This document shows positions 24,116 to 32,206 of a DNA stretch of 64,000 nt, piece by piece; position 1 is the stretch's first letter, and each line of letters opens with the position of its first letter. The DNA is from Anaerolineaceae bacterium (GTDB taxonomy: Bacteria; Chloroflexota; Anaerolineae; Aggregatilineales; Phototrophicaceae): NCBI GenBank assembly GCA_028818375.1, contig JAPPOB010000010.1, positions 1,178,001-1,242,000 of the forward strand. The letters are read 5' to 3'. The position numbers were made by a program, and so were the translations under genes. The notes beneath the pieces are model-generated. The model was given only the letters and a program-made list of their open reading frames with translations, searched no databases and had not been told where the DNA came from.

Positions 24116-25096
24116 TCAATCCCGCAGGGCGTGGCCGGTCATCTGCAGGAAGACCGTCTCGAGGTTCGGTTCCTGCACGGTCACGGAACGCACCTCAAGG
24201 CCGGCGGCGCCCAGCGCCGTGATCAGGGGCGAAAGAATCTGTCGCCCGCGGCTCGCGTGGACCAGGATACGGCCCTGCTCAATTGGGCCGCCAGACTGTA
24301 CCCGCGCTGCCCCCGACAACGCGCGCTCCAGCTCCTGCAGGAGAGCGGCGTCCAGGCGGCCGGACTCCACCAGGTCGATTTCCAGCCGGTCCTGCTCGCC
24401 GGCCTGCAGCACCAGGTCGCCGACCGTGCCTTCGGCGATCAGCCGACCATGGTCGATGATGCCAACGCGGTCGCTCAGTTCCTGCGCCTCTTCCATCAGA
24501 TGAGTCGTATAAAGCACAGTCATGCCATGGTCGGCGCGCAGACGCAGCACGGAGTCCAGAATCCGCCGTCGACTCTGCGGGTCCACGCCGACGGTCGGCT
24601 CGTCCATGTAGACCAGTTGCGGCCGGTGCAGCAGGCCAATGCCAATGTTCAGGCGCCGCTTCATGCCGCCCGAAAAGCGACTGGCGCGCTCCCGCTGGCG
24701 ATCCGCCAGGTCGACGAACTCCAGCGTCTCGTCCACCCGCTGCTCCAGTTCGGGGCCGCGCAGGCCACAGAGCCGGCCAAAAAAGCGCAGATTCTGCCGC
24801 GCCGACAGGTCTTCGTAGAGCGCCAGTTCCTGGGGCACCACGCCCAGCAGGCCGCGGGCGGACAGGGGATCGCGATTCAGGTCGTGCCCGCCGATGACAA
24901 CCTGGCCCGAGTCCGGCGCCATCAGACCGCTGATGATCGAAATGAGCGTGGTCTTGCCCGCTCCGTTGGGCCCCAGCAGACCGTAAATCTCGCCGCGGCG
25001 GATGGCGAGATCGACATCCGCCAGCGCCTGCAGCGGGCTGCCATCTTCCCGGCGGTATTGTTTGTTCAGTCCGCGCGCTTCCAGCAGGGTCTTCAA
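24116..25096 (-). CDS. ABC exporter ATP-binding protein
   Basis: A 326-residue ATPase: Walker A GPNGAGKTT, Q-loop VPQELALYEDL, signature RFSGGMKRRLNIGIGL, Walker B LVYMDEPTVGVD, switch His in TTHLMEEAQ, and a ~90-residue C-terminal extension (QEPNLETVFLQMTG) as in NatA/drug-exporter ATPases. It begins at TTG with AAAGGAAG upstream and heads the operon ATPase-permease-permease-metalloprotease. Confidence 0.92.
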   Translation of the reverse strand: MKTLLEARGLNKQYRREDGSPLQALADVDLAIRRGEIYGLLGPNGAGKTTLISIISGLMAPDSGQVVIGGHDLNRDPLSARGLLGVVPQELALYEDLSARQNLRFFGRLCGLRGPELEQRVDETLEFVDLADRQRERASRFSGGMKRRLNIGIGLLHRPQLVYMDEPTVGVDPQSRRRILDSVLRLRADHGMTVLYTTHLMEEAQELSDRVGIIDHGRLIAEGTVGDLVLQAGEQDRLEIDLVESGRLDAALLQELERALSGAARVQSGGPIEQGRILVHASRGRQILSPLITALGAAGLEVRSVTVQEPNLETVFLQMTGHALRD

Positions 25097-25175
25097 CGCC
25101 GTCTTCCTTTCTGCCAGCCGCGTACACTTGCCATGATACGCCGAGGTGCCGGATCGGTTCAGAAGTCGTCAAATT

Positions 25176-26498
25176 TCAGGGTTCGGGCAGTCGGAAACTG
25201 TCGCCCGTATGGTCGATCCACTCCGCCAGACGCGCCTGCAACCTGCGCCGTTCCGCATGGTACAACGAGTTGTGCGCGTGGTTGGCCTGCTCGTAAGGGT
25301 CCTCATTCAGGTTGAACAGCAGCCAGGGCTGCCCCTCCAGCGCCACGTACTTCCAGTTGTCGCGCGTCACGATGCCGCGCCAGGGCCGGTCCATGGTGTG
25401 CGCATAACCGGTGGGAACCACGGCCTGCAGGTAGGCGCTGTCCGGTACGTCGCCGATCTCCCGGTCCCGCAGCCGGTAACCCGAATAATCCGTGCCCTGC
25501 ATCCACGCCGGCGCCTCCAGCCCGCACAGCCCCAGCGACGTCGGCGCTATGTCCACGTGATTGACAGGCACCTCATGAAATCCCGAGTCGTGATGGTAAC
25601 GGTGCGGCCCGCCGCCGATGATGAAGGGGATGCGCAGTGCCTCCTCCCACGGCGACGTCTTCCTGAACTGCCCGTGGCTGCCGTGCATGTCCCCGTGATC
25701 CGAGAAAAACAGCACGTGCGTGTTCTCGTACAGCCCCAACTCCTCCAACGCCGCCCGGATCCGACCCACGTTCCAGTCCAGATTCTCGATCATCGCGTGG
25801 TAGCCCGCCAGATCGTTCCTCGCGCGTTCCACAATGCGCGGAATGTTTGGCACGTTCGGCCGTAACTGCACCCGCGCCGGTATGTGCCGCACCATCCACT
25901 CCGGCGGCGCGTGGTACGGATCGTGCGGCGGTATCACCGACAGCCCCGCGAAGAAGGGCTCCTCCTCCCCCGCCCGCTCCCGCAAATGCTCAATGAACAA
26001 ATCCGTCAGCGCGTCCGTCTCGTAGCCCGGCAAGCGGTAGTGAAAGGCCTCCTCACCCTCTCCCCCATGCACCCAGCAATCGAACTGCGGCGCGTTGTTC
26101 TCGTAACCAATCCACTTTTTGAACTGCCCGCGTCGCTCCGGCGGAATGATGTGCATCGCCGTGCGCCGCTCCCGCTCCTGCGCCCCGTCGATGTGCCACT
26201 TGCCGTACCACGCCGTGTGATAGCCCGCCTCGTTAAACGCCGTCGCCACCGTCGGCAGCGAGGGATCCAGCTGCGTCTGGTGTCCCGGCGTCACCCGGTG
26301 CGGGTACTGCCCGCTGATTAACGCGCCCCGAAAGGGCGAGCACAGCGGAAAGCCCGCCACCGCCCGCGTGAACGTGATCCCCTCGTCCGCCAGGCGGTTC
26401 AGATGCGGCGTCGAGACGTTCGGGTCGCCCATGTAGCCCAGCGACTGCCCCCGGTGCTGGTCGCCAAAGATCCAGATGACGTTCGGTCTTTTGCTCAT
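25176..26498 (-). CDS. Sulfatase (arylsulfatase family), tandem copy 1
   Basis: A 440-residue alkaline-phosphatase-fold sulfatase: RPNVIWIFGDQHRG (metal-binding Asp), LCSPFRGALISGQ with the CxPxR formylglycine motif at Cys53, WYGKWHID, and FFSDHGDMHGSHG. There is no signal peptide, so it is either cytoplasmic or exported by another route. It hydrolyses sulfate esters, or less likely phosphonate/phosphate esters. It is almost identical to the gene at 26523, differing mainly near the C-terminus (around GYAHTMDRP). AGGGG lies five bases before the ATG. Confidence 0.92.
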   Translation of the reverse strand: MSKRPNVIWIFGDQHRGQSLGYMGDPNVSTPHLNRLADEGITFTRAVAGFPLCSPFRGALISGQYPHRVTPGHQTQLDPSLPTVATAFNEAGYHTAWYGKWHIDGAQERERRTAMHIIPPERRGQFKKWIGYENNAPQFDCWVHGGEGEEAFHYRLPGYETDALTDLFIEHLRERAGEEEPFFAGLSVIPPHDPYHAPPEWMVRHIPARVQLRPNVPNIPRIVERARNDLAGYHAMIENLDWNVGRIRAALEELGLYENTHVLFFSDHGDMHGSHGQFRKTSPWEEALRIPFIIGGGPHRYHHDSGFHEVPVNHVDIAPTSLGLCGLEAPAWMQGTDYSGYRLRDREIGDVPDSAYLQAVVPTGYAHTMDRPWRGIVTRDNWKYVALEGQPWLLFNLNEDPYEQANHAHNSLYHAERRRLQARLAEWIDHTGDSFRLPEP

Positions 26499-26522
26499 GT
26501 CAACCCCTGCCCCGCCGCAGCA

Positions 26523-27845
26523 TTATGGTTCGGGCAGCCGGAAACTGTCGCCCGTATGGTCGATCCACTCCGCCAGTCGCGCCTGCAACCTGCGCCGTTC
26601 CGCATGGTACAACGAGTTGTGTGCGTGGTTGGCCTGCTCGTAAGGGTCCTCATTCAGGTTGAACAGCAGCCACGGTTGTCCCTCCAGCACGGCGTATTTC
26701 CAGTTGTCGCGCGTCACGATGCCGCGCCAGGGCCGGTCGACCGAATGACCGTGCATGGTCGGCACCACCGTTTGCAGATAGGCGCTGTCCGGTACGTCGC
26801 CGATCTCCCGGTCCCGCAGCCGGTAACCCGAATAATCCGTGCCCTGCATCCACGCCGGCGCCTCCAGCCCGCACAGCCCCAGCGACGTCGGCGCTATGTC
26901 CACGTGATTGACAGGCACCTCATGAAATCCCGAGTCGTGATGGTAACGGTGCGGCCCGCCGCCGATGATGAAGGGGATGCGCAGTGCCTCCTCCCACGGC
27001 GACGTCTTCCTGAACTGCCCGTGGCTGCCGTGCATGTCCCCGTGATCCGAGAAAAACAGCACGTGCGTGTTCTCGTACAGCCCCAACTCCTCCAACGCCG
27101 CCCGGATCCGACCCACGTTCCAGTCCAGATTCTCGATCATCGCGTGGTAGCCCGCCAGATCGTTCCTCGCGCGTTCCACAATGCGCGGAATGTTTGGCAC
27201 GTTCGGCCGTAACTGCACCCGCGCCGGTATGTGCCGCACCATCCACTCCGGCGGCGCGTGGTACGGATCGTGCGGCGGTATCACCGACAGCCCCGCGAAG
27301 AAGGGCTCCTCCTCCCCCGCCCGCTCCCGCAAATGCTCAATGAACAAATCCGTCAGCGCGTCCGTCTCGTAGCCCGGCAAGCGGTAGTGAAAGGCCTCCT
27401 CACCCTCTCCCCCATGCACCCAGCAATCGAACTGCGGCGCGTTGTTCTCGTAACCAATCCACTTTTTGAACTGCCCGCGTCGCTCCGGCGGAATGATGTG
27501 CATCGCCGTGCGCCGCTCCCGCTCCTGCGCCCCGTCGATGTGCCACTTGCCGTACCACGCCGTGTGATAGCCCGCCTCGTTAAACGCCGTCGCCACCGTC
27601 GGCAGCGAGGGATCCAGCTGCGTCTGGTGTCCCGGCGTCACCCGGTGCGGGTACTGCCCGCTGATCAGCGCCCCCCGAAAGGGCGAGCACAGCGGAAAGC
27701 CCGCCACCGCACGCGTGAACGTGATCCCCTCGTCCGCCAGGCGGTTCAGATGCGGCGTCGAAACGTTCGGGTCGCCCATGTAACCCAGCGACTGCCCCCG
27801 GTGCTGGTCGCCGAAAATCCAGATGACGTTCGGTCTTTTGCTCAT
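26523..27845 (-). CDS. Sulfatase (arylsulfatase family), tandem copy 2
   Basis: The 440-residue product matches copy 1 except for a cluster of substitutions near the C-terminus (TVVPTMHGHSVDRP and KYAVLEGQ). The CxPxR motif and metal sites are unchanged. ATG 27845 with AGGA five bases upstream is preferred over an ATG five codons earlier. Because a terminator (27866-27897) stands between it and the upstream solute-binding protein gene, the pair must have its own promoter or rely on readthrough; no clear promoter is seen. Confidence 0.92.
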   Translation of the reverse strand: MSKRPNVIWIFGDQHRGQSLGYMGDPNVSTPHLNRLADEGITFTRAVAGFPLCSPFRGALISGQYPHRVTPGHQTQLDPSLPTVATAFNEAGYHTAWYGKWHIDGAQERERRTAMHIIPPERRGQFKKWIGYENNAPQFDCWVHGGEGEEAFHYRLPGYETDALTDLFIEHLRERAGEEEPFFAGLSVIPPHDPYHAPPEWMVRHIPARVQLRPNVPNIPRIVERARNDLAGYHAMIENLDWNVGRIRAALEELGLYENTHVLFFSDHGDMHGSHGQFRKTSPWEEALRIPFIIGGGPHRYHHDSGFHEVPVNHVDIAPTSLGLCGLEAPAWMQGTDYSGYRLRDREIGDVPDSAYLQTVVPTMHGHSVDRPWRGIVTRDNWKYAVLEGQPWLLFNLNEDPYEQANHAHNSLYHAERRRLQARLAEWIDHTGDSFRLPEP

Positions 27846-27865
27846 AAGATCCTCGCACATCCATC

Positions 27866-27897
27866 AAAAAGGCCCGGCCACCTGTGGCAGCCGGGCC
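27866..27897 (-). terminator. Rho-independent terminator after the family-5 solute-binding protein gene
   Basis: On the minus strand GGCCCGGC (27897-27890) pairs with GCCGGGCC (27878-27871) across an 11-base loop, and five T residues follow directly. It lies 25 bases after the stop of the upstream gene. Confidence 0.85.
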
Positions 27898-27922
27898 TGC
27901 ATTTCTGGTGAACCCCTGCGGG

Positions 27923-29701
27923 TCAGCCCGCCTTTTGCAGGTTCAGGATGATCTTGGACGTGCTGTGCCACCAGGTCGGCGCGTGGAAGTAGTTGTTCTC
28001 CGCCGTCGGCCAGCCAACCCAGTAGGTCTCGTTGAAGGGGATCAGCTTGGTCGCCTGGGTGATGGGCAGAGTCGGCAGTTCTTCGTACCAGATGCCCATG
28101 GCTTCCATGAAGAGCGGCATGATGGCCGGGTCGCCCAGGGGCAGGACGCCCATCTGATCGACGATGGCGCTGTAGGCCTCGGCCTTCTCGCCACTCCAGC
28201 GCCCGAGATTGTTGCCACCAGGCGCGCCCTCACCGACGGGTGCGAACCAGGAGACGTTGTCACGGTCCATGCTGGCCCAGGGCTCGTTGATGGAGCCGCA
28301 CTGGTGCCAGCCACCGCTTGCCTCGAAGTTGCCCAGCGAGCGGTTGTCATTCCAGGTGCCGCCGGCCAGATTGGTCTGCGTCGCCGCTATGCCGAACTGG
28401 CGCCATTGCTCGACGAGATTCTCGGCGATGCGGCGCTTCTCGATGAAGCCCTCATGCGTCTGAATGTCGATGCCCAGTTCCTGACCGTCCAACGCCCAGA
28501 TGCCGGCGTCGTTCTTCGCGTAACCCTTGCCCTCAAGGATGGCCTGCGCTGCATCCAGGTCCGCTACCGGCGACTGCGTCAGGCCGGCCTCCTCCATCGC
28601 GTTGATGAAGACCTGCAGACCACCGTATTCGGGGAAGTTGGTGCGGGAAGGTACGGTAACGCCCTCATAGGCGATGCGCACCACCTCGCTGCGGTCGGTG
28701 GCGTGGCTGAGTACCCAGCGCATCTCCGGGTCACCCCAGGGGTCGACGGAGTGGTTTATGGCAATGCGCCGGGCGCAGGGGCCGAACCAGACGTAGGGCA
28801 GGTCCTCCGACCAGGTGACGTAGTTCGGGTTCTGCGCGCGAATGACGTCCCAGGCGCCGACGGTGATGTCCATCACGCTGTCCAGCTGGTTGTCGATCGC
28901 CAGCAGCGAGCGTACGTCGTCGTTGCCGGTATGCACCCAGATCAGGCGCTTCGGCTCCGGCAGCGGGAAGTAGCCGCTGGCCGCGCCCCACCAGTTGTCA
29001 TCGCGGTCGTAGATGAACTCGTTTTCGCTGGCGCTGACCATCTTGTAGGGGCCGCTGCCCAGGGGATGGCCGTTTTCCAGGTCGAAGTTGGCGTAGGCAA
29101 ATACATCTTCGATCTGTGACCAGTGGTGTTCCGGCATGGGCAGGAAGCTGCCGCCGATCTTGACCGAATAGTAGTCCAGCTGGTAACGCGGATTGGGTTT
29201 GCTCAGATTGAACTGCACGGTGAGCTCGTCGATCTTCTCGACCGATTCCGTCCAGCCCTGAATGGCGGCGGCCCGCGCCAAACGGCGAGTTTCGTCATTC
29301 AGCAGCAGGTTCACCGTCCAGACGACGTCATCGGCATCCAGCGTTTCGCCATCCGCCCACCAGGCGCCCTCGCGAATCTTCAGCGTCCAGGTCATGAAGT
29401 CATCAGAAGGCGTCATGCTCTCGCCGATCCAGGGCTCAATCTCGCCGCTCTCGTAATTCAGCACGAAGAGCGGGTCGTAGACCACCTGACCCGTGCCCAC
29501 GTTGCCACCGGCCGAGGTGCCGCCAAACAACTGGTTATGGCTGAAGGGGGCGCGGTTGGTGGAGGCGCCGCCGTCGATGTCGAGGATGACGGTGTCCTCG
29601 CGCGCCACATCCGCCAGACCCTGCGCCGATACCAGGCTGACTGTGAATGCCAGCAGCAGCAGCAACAGCAGCCCGGCAAAACGAATACGGGAATGGTTCA
29701 T
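27923..29701 (-). CDS. ABC transporter substrate-binding protein, family 5 (peptide/oligosaccharide type)
   Basis: The start at 29701 has a strong GGAGG site; the frame upstream is a shadow. The 592-residue product has a signal peptide (MNHSRIRFAG, a Leu-rich core, cleavage near SAQG). Family-5 features include DDFMTWTLKIREGAWWADG, DADDVVWTVN, and the central lobe followed by AINHSVDPWGDPEMRWVLSHATDR. It binds peptides, sugars or nickel for an Opp/Dpp-type importer, but no permease or ATPase is adjacent. It has its own promoter and terminator, so it forms a single-gene unit. Confidence 0.9.
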   Translation of the reverse strand: MNHSRIRFAGLLLLLLLAFTVSLVSAQGLADVAREDTVILDIDGGASTNRAPFSHNQLFGGTSAGGNVGTGQVVYDPLFVLNYESGEIEPWIGESMTPSDDFMTWTLKIREGAWWADGETLDADDVVWTVNLLLNDETRRLARAAAIQGWTESVEKIDELTVQFNLSKPNPRYQLDYYSVKIGGSFLPMPEHHWSQIEDVFAYANFDLENGHPLGSGPYKMVSASENEFIYDRDDNWWGAASGYFPLPEPKRLIWVHTGNDDVRSLLAIDNQLDSVMDITVGAWDVIRAQNPNYVTWSEDLPYVWFGPCARRIAINHSVDPWGDPEMRWVLSHATDRSEVVRIAYEGVTVPSRTNFPEYGGLQVFINAMEEAGLTQSPVADLDAAQAILEGKGYAKNDAGIWALDGQELGIDIQTHEGFIEKRRIAENLVEQWRQFGIAATQTNLAGGTWNDNRSLGNFEASGGWHQCGSINEPWASMDRDNVSWFAPVGEGAPGGNNLGRWSGEKAEAYSAIVDQMGVLPLGDPAIMPLFMEAMGIWYEELPTLPITQATKLIPFNETYWVGWPTAENNYFHAPTWWHSTSKIILNLQKAG

Positions 29702-29733
29702 GTTTGTCCTCCGCAAAAAATATGAGTGGCCGG

Positions 29734-29761
29734 ATTCTAGCGCGCCTTGCCGGACGCGCAA
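29734..29761 (-). promoter_or_regulatory. Promoter of the family-5 solute-binding protein gene
   Basis: On the minus strand TTGCGC (29761-29756) and TAGAAT (29739-29734) are 16 bases apart, with the start codon about 33 bases downstream. Confidence 0.5.
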
Positions 29762-29816
29762 ATCTCCCGCAACGGGAACGCTGACTGGACTATCCGGCGG
29801 AGTGTTGAGGCCCGGC

Positions 29817-30350
29817 TCAGAACTCGATGTACTGTTTCCAGGAGTCCTGGCCGCTGCCAACCGCGATCACCAGGTAACTGGTGCGCGGCGTACGGGGTTC
29901 GCTGCGCAGTTTCATGCCGGCCTCGTGCGGCAGGCGGTCGCCCTTGCGATGGTTGCAGGCCGTGCAGGCGCAGGCCGTGTTCGTCCACTGGTCACGTCCG
30001 CCGCGCGAACGCGGCAGGATATGGTCGATGGTCAGGTCGCTGCGGGCCAGCACCTTGCCCCGCTGCAGGCTGCCGGCGCGCGCGCCGCAGTAAATGCAGG
30101 TGTAGTTGTCGCGGATCATCACACCCTTGCGACTCCAGCTGGCGCGGCGGCGCGGCACGTTGATGAAGGTGCGCAGGGCGATGACCGAGGGCACGGCGAA
30201 GCGCTGGCTCACCGTGCGCAGAAAGCGACCGCTCTCTTCCACGGTGAAGGCCTTGCCGGCCAGCAAGAGATTCATGGCGCGCGGCACGCTGATGACGGCC
30301 AGCGGCTCCCAACTGCTGCCATTGAGCAAGAGCACCCGTCCGTTGATCAT
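29817..30350 (-). CDS. HNH endonuclease family protein
   Basis: The 177-residue protein starts at ATG 30350. An N-terminal ~75-residue domain (VLLLNGSSWEPLAVISVPRAMNLLLAGKAF) is followed by the HNH region: CIYCG (Cys85, Cys88), LTIDHILPRSRGG (Asp109, His110), and CTACNHRKGDR (Cys129, Cys132, Asn133, His134), giving a zinc-stabilised beta-beta-alpha-metal nuclease. This arrangement is common in stand-alone bacterial HNH proteins of unknown role. It is not next to restriction or phage genes. Confidence 0.88.
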   Translation of the reverse strand: MINGRVLLLNGSSWEPLAVISVPRAMNLLLAGKAFTVEESGRFLRTVSQRFAVPSVIALRTFINVPRRRASWSRKGVMIRDNYTCIYCGARAGSLQRGKVLARSDLTIDHILPRSRGGRDQWTNTACACTACNHRKGDRLPHEAGMKLRSEPRTPRTSYLVIAVGSGQDSWKQYIEF

Positions 30351-30553
30351 TCCTCGCCCGTTCCGCTTGCGACCGACCGCCTGCCTCGCGATTTTACACC
30401 AACTTGCGACGGCTTCAATCGCCTGCGCCCAGGGGCCTTCATCAGGGCGTCCCGCCCGCCCGCGACCCGGACTGTCCCCTCGCCCTTGCCCGGTCTCCAG
30501 CCTGGTTGCGGCCAGTCGGCCTGCCCGCAACGCCCGCCAACCGGGACTCACGC

Positions 30554-30582
30554 TTTACATTCCCCGGCGGGAAGGGCATACT
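30554..30582 (+). promoter_or_regulatory. Promoter for the pheST T-box transcript
   Basis: TTTACA at 30554-30559 and CATACT at 30577-30582 are 17 bases apart and lie just ahead of the T-box leader. Position supports it more than the consensus match. Confidence 0.5.
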
Positions 30583-30599
30583 GGCGCGCAACGGCCACG

Positions 30600-30838
30600 A
30601 CGGAGACAGTCCGTGGCGCAGGCGTCTTCAGGGAGCCGGGGCCCTGACTGCAAGCCCTGGCAGACGCACAGCCGCGGAATTCCCTCCCGAGCCGACAGGG
30701 GAACGCCTCGCGACCGGGGTCAGTAGCCTGTTCCGCCCGCCGGCGTTACCAGGCATGCAGAGCGGGTCGCCAGAGCGACCAACCAGGGTGGTACCGCGGG
30801 AATCCAGACTCCCGTCCCTGACCGGGGCGGGAGTTTTT
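30600..30838 (+). ncRNA. T-box riboswitch controlling pheS
   Basis: The hallmark T-box sequence AGGGTGGTACCGCGG is at 30785-30799. Its AGGG can pair with TCCCT at 30815-30819 to form the antiterminator. The competing terminator is an 11-bp stem (30808-30818 with 30824-30834, one G-T pair) followed by five T residues to 30838. A TTC codon followed by A at 30627-30630 in the 5' stem-loop region is a fitting specifier for tRNA-Phe. Uncharged tRNA-Phe should bind and allow readthrough into pheS at 30910. The 5' boundary and stem I fold are approximate. Confidence 0.88.
30808..30838 (+). terminator. Regulated intrinsic terminator of the pheS T-box
   Basis: ACTCCCGTCCC pairs with GGGGCGGGAGT around the loop TGACC, and a T run follows. 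The 5' arm also takes part in the T-box antiterminator. Confidence 0.88.
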
Positions 30839-30909
30839 GTATCCCGCCACTGGCGAACAGCCGAAAACAGGTCGGCCAGACCCGCCGCATGTGGAAAGAG
30901 GAGAAGACC

Positions 30910-31944
30910 ATGCTCGAAACGCTTGAGGCACAGTACGCCGACGCTCTTGAGGCCCTCGCCGCCAGCGAAAGCAGCGAGGCGCTGGACGCATGGCAGAGCG
31001 CCTGGCTGGGGCGCCGCGGCGCCATCACCGCCAGTCTGCGCGCCACCGGTCAGTTGCCGCCGGAAACGCGCGCTGCCTGGGGTAAACGCGCCAACGAGAT
31101 ACGTCAGTTGCTGACCCAGGCGCACGAGGAGCGCGAGGAGGCCATTCGTAGCGCCGAACTGCTGCTCGACCTCGAAGGCGGATTCATCGACGTCACCCTG
31201 CCTGGCCGGCGTCGCCAGGCCGGCGGTCTCCACCCCTCCACCCGCATCCTGCGCGAATTCGCGCGCATCTGGGGGGAAATGGGATTCCAGGTCTATCGCA
31301 GCCGCGACGTCGAAACCGACGAGTACAACTTCCAGTACCTGAACTTTCCGCCGCACCACCCGGCGCGCGACATGCAGGACTCCTTCTATACCACCACACC
31401 TGGCGTGATCCTGCGCACCCATACCTCGCCGGGCCAGATCCGCGCCATGCGTGACCTCGGCGCAGGTGGCACGCGCCCCGTCCGCGTCATCCTGCCCGGC
31501 ATGTGCTATCGCTACGAGCAGATTACCGCGCGCAGTGAGGTGCAGTTCCACCAGGTGGAGGGCCTGGCCGTCGGCCGCGGCATCCGCATGACCGATCTGA
31601 AGGGCACGGTCGCGGCCTTCGCCCGCCGCATGTTTGGCGAAAACGCGCGCGTCCGCTACCGCGCTTCCTATTTCCCCTTCACCGAGCCCAGTATGGAGAT
31701 TGACGTCGAATGCTTCCTCTGCGACGGCTCCGGTTGCCGTGTCTGCAAGTACAGCGGCTGGCTGGAAATCGCCGGCAGCGGCATGGTGCACCCCACCGTG
31801 CTGCGCAACGGCGGCTACGACCCGTCGGAGTGGAGCGGTTTTGCCTTCGGCATGGGGCCGGAACGCAGCGCCATGTTGCGCCACGACATCCATGACATTC
31901 GCTATTTCTGGGGCAACGACTTGCGTTTTCTGGAGCAGTTCTGA
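30910..31944 (+). CDS. pheS: Phenylalanine-tRNA ligase alpha subunit
   Basis: ATG 30910 (AGAGGAG eight bases upstream) is preferred over ATG 30889. The 344-residue class II synthetase has the N-terminal coiled-coil (LETLEAQYADALEAL...LGRRGAI), motif 1/2 elements (FNFPPHHPARDMQDSFY, LRTHTSPGQIRAM, CYRYEQITARSEVQFHQVEG) and motif 3 (GFAFGMGPERSAMLRH). It also carries a four-cysteine segment CFLCDGSGCRVCKYSGW, a probable zinc ribbon seen in some PheS proteins. It charges tRNA-Phe with PheT and is under T-box control. Confidence 0.96.
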   Translation: MLETLEAQYADALEALAASESSEALDAWQSAWLGRRGAITASLRATGQLPPETRAAWGKRANEIRQLLTQAHEEREEAIRSAELLLDLEGGFIDVTLPGRRRQAGGLHPSTRILREFARIWGEMGFQVYRSRDVETDEYNFQYLNFPPHHPARDMQDSFYTTTPGVILRTHTSPGQIRAMRDLGAGGTRPVRVILPGMCYRYEQITARSEVQFHQVEGLAVGRGIRMTDLKGTVAAFARRMFGENARVRYRASYFPFTEPSMEIDVECFLCDGSGCRVCKYSGWLEIAGSGMVHPTVLRNGGYDPSEWSGFAFGMGPERSAMLRHDIHDIRYFWGNDLRFLEQF

Positions 31945-31976
31945 TCCGGCAATTCGGACCCGCGCAGGAGGCCGCC

Positions 31977-32189
31977 ATGCCCGCCATTCCGATTATTGTC
32001 GCCATCCGGTTGATGTCCGCCCACGTGCGCCGGGCCGCATGGCGAGCGCTGCAGGAACCCCCGCACCCGCGGTCTGGTCTGTGCCACCCTGCTCATCATC
32101 GTGCCCGGCGCGGCGGGCCTGCTGCGCCGATCGCCCGCGGAGGACGCCTGATGCCCCTGGCCATTCATCCGCCCGCACCCGCCAGTTGA
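31977..32189 (+). other. 260-base spacer between pheS and pheT with a doubtful small ORF
   Basis: A 70-codon ORF starts with a good AGGAGG site at 31977, but its product (MPAIPIIVAIRLMSAHV..., then Pro/His/Arg-rich) looks unlike a folded protein. A different frame in the same stretch encodes a hydrophobic LVCATLLIIVPGAAGLL followed by a stop at about 32151, as though a small membrane protein had been frameshifted. I see no RNA signature. pheS and pheT are usually adjacent, so the spacer is unusual. Confidence 0.25.
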
Positions 32190-32206
32190 CCCTGTAAGGA
32201 GAAATC

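Larger units (their letters stand above)
25176..27845 (-). repeat. Tandem duplication of a sulfatase gene, period 1347 bases
   Basis: Two 1323-base genes are repeated head to tail with a 24-base junction. Line-by-line comparison finds no difference between 25432-26318 and 26779-27665, while both ends differ: many changes lie in 25180-25431 against 26527-26778, and a few in the last ~180 bases (5' end of each gene). Confidence 0.95.

Noticed and set aside
25176..27845. Repeat pair as a possible transposon
   Set aside because: The repeat coincides with whole sulfatase genes; no transposase, terminal inverted repeats or target duplication are seen.
31977..32189. 70-codon ORF as a confident gene
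   Set aside because: Despite a good ribosome site the protein is Pro/His/Arg-rich without a recognisable fold; kept only as a doubtful spacer ORF.
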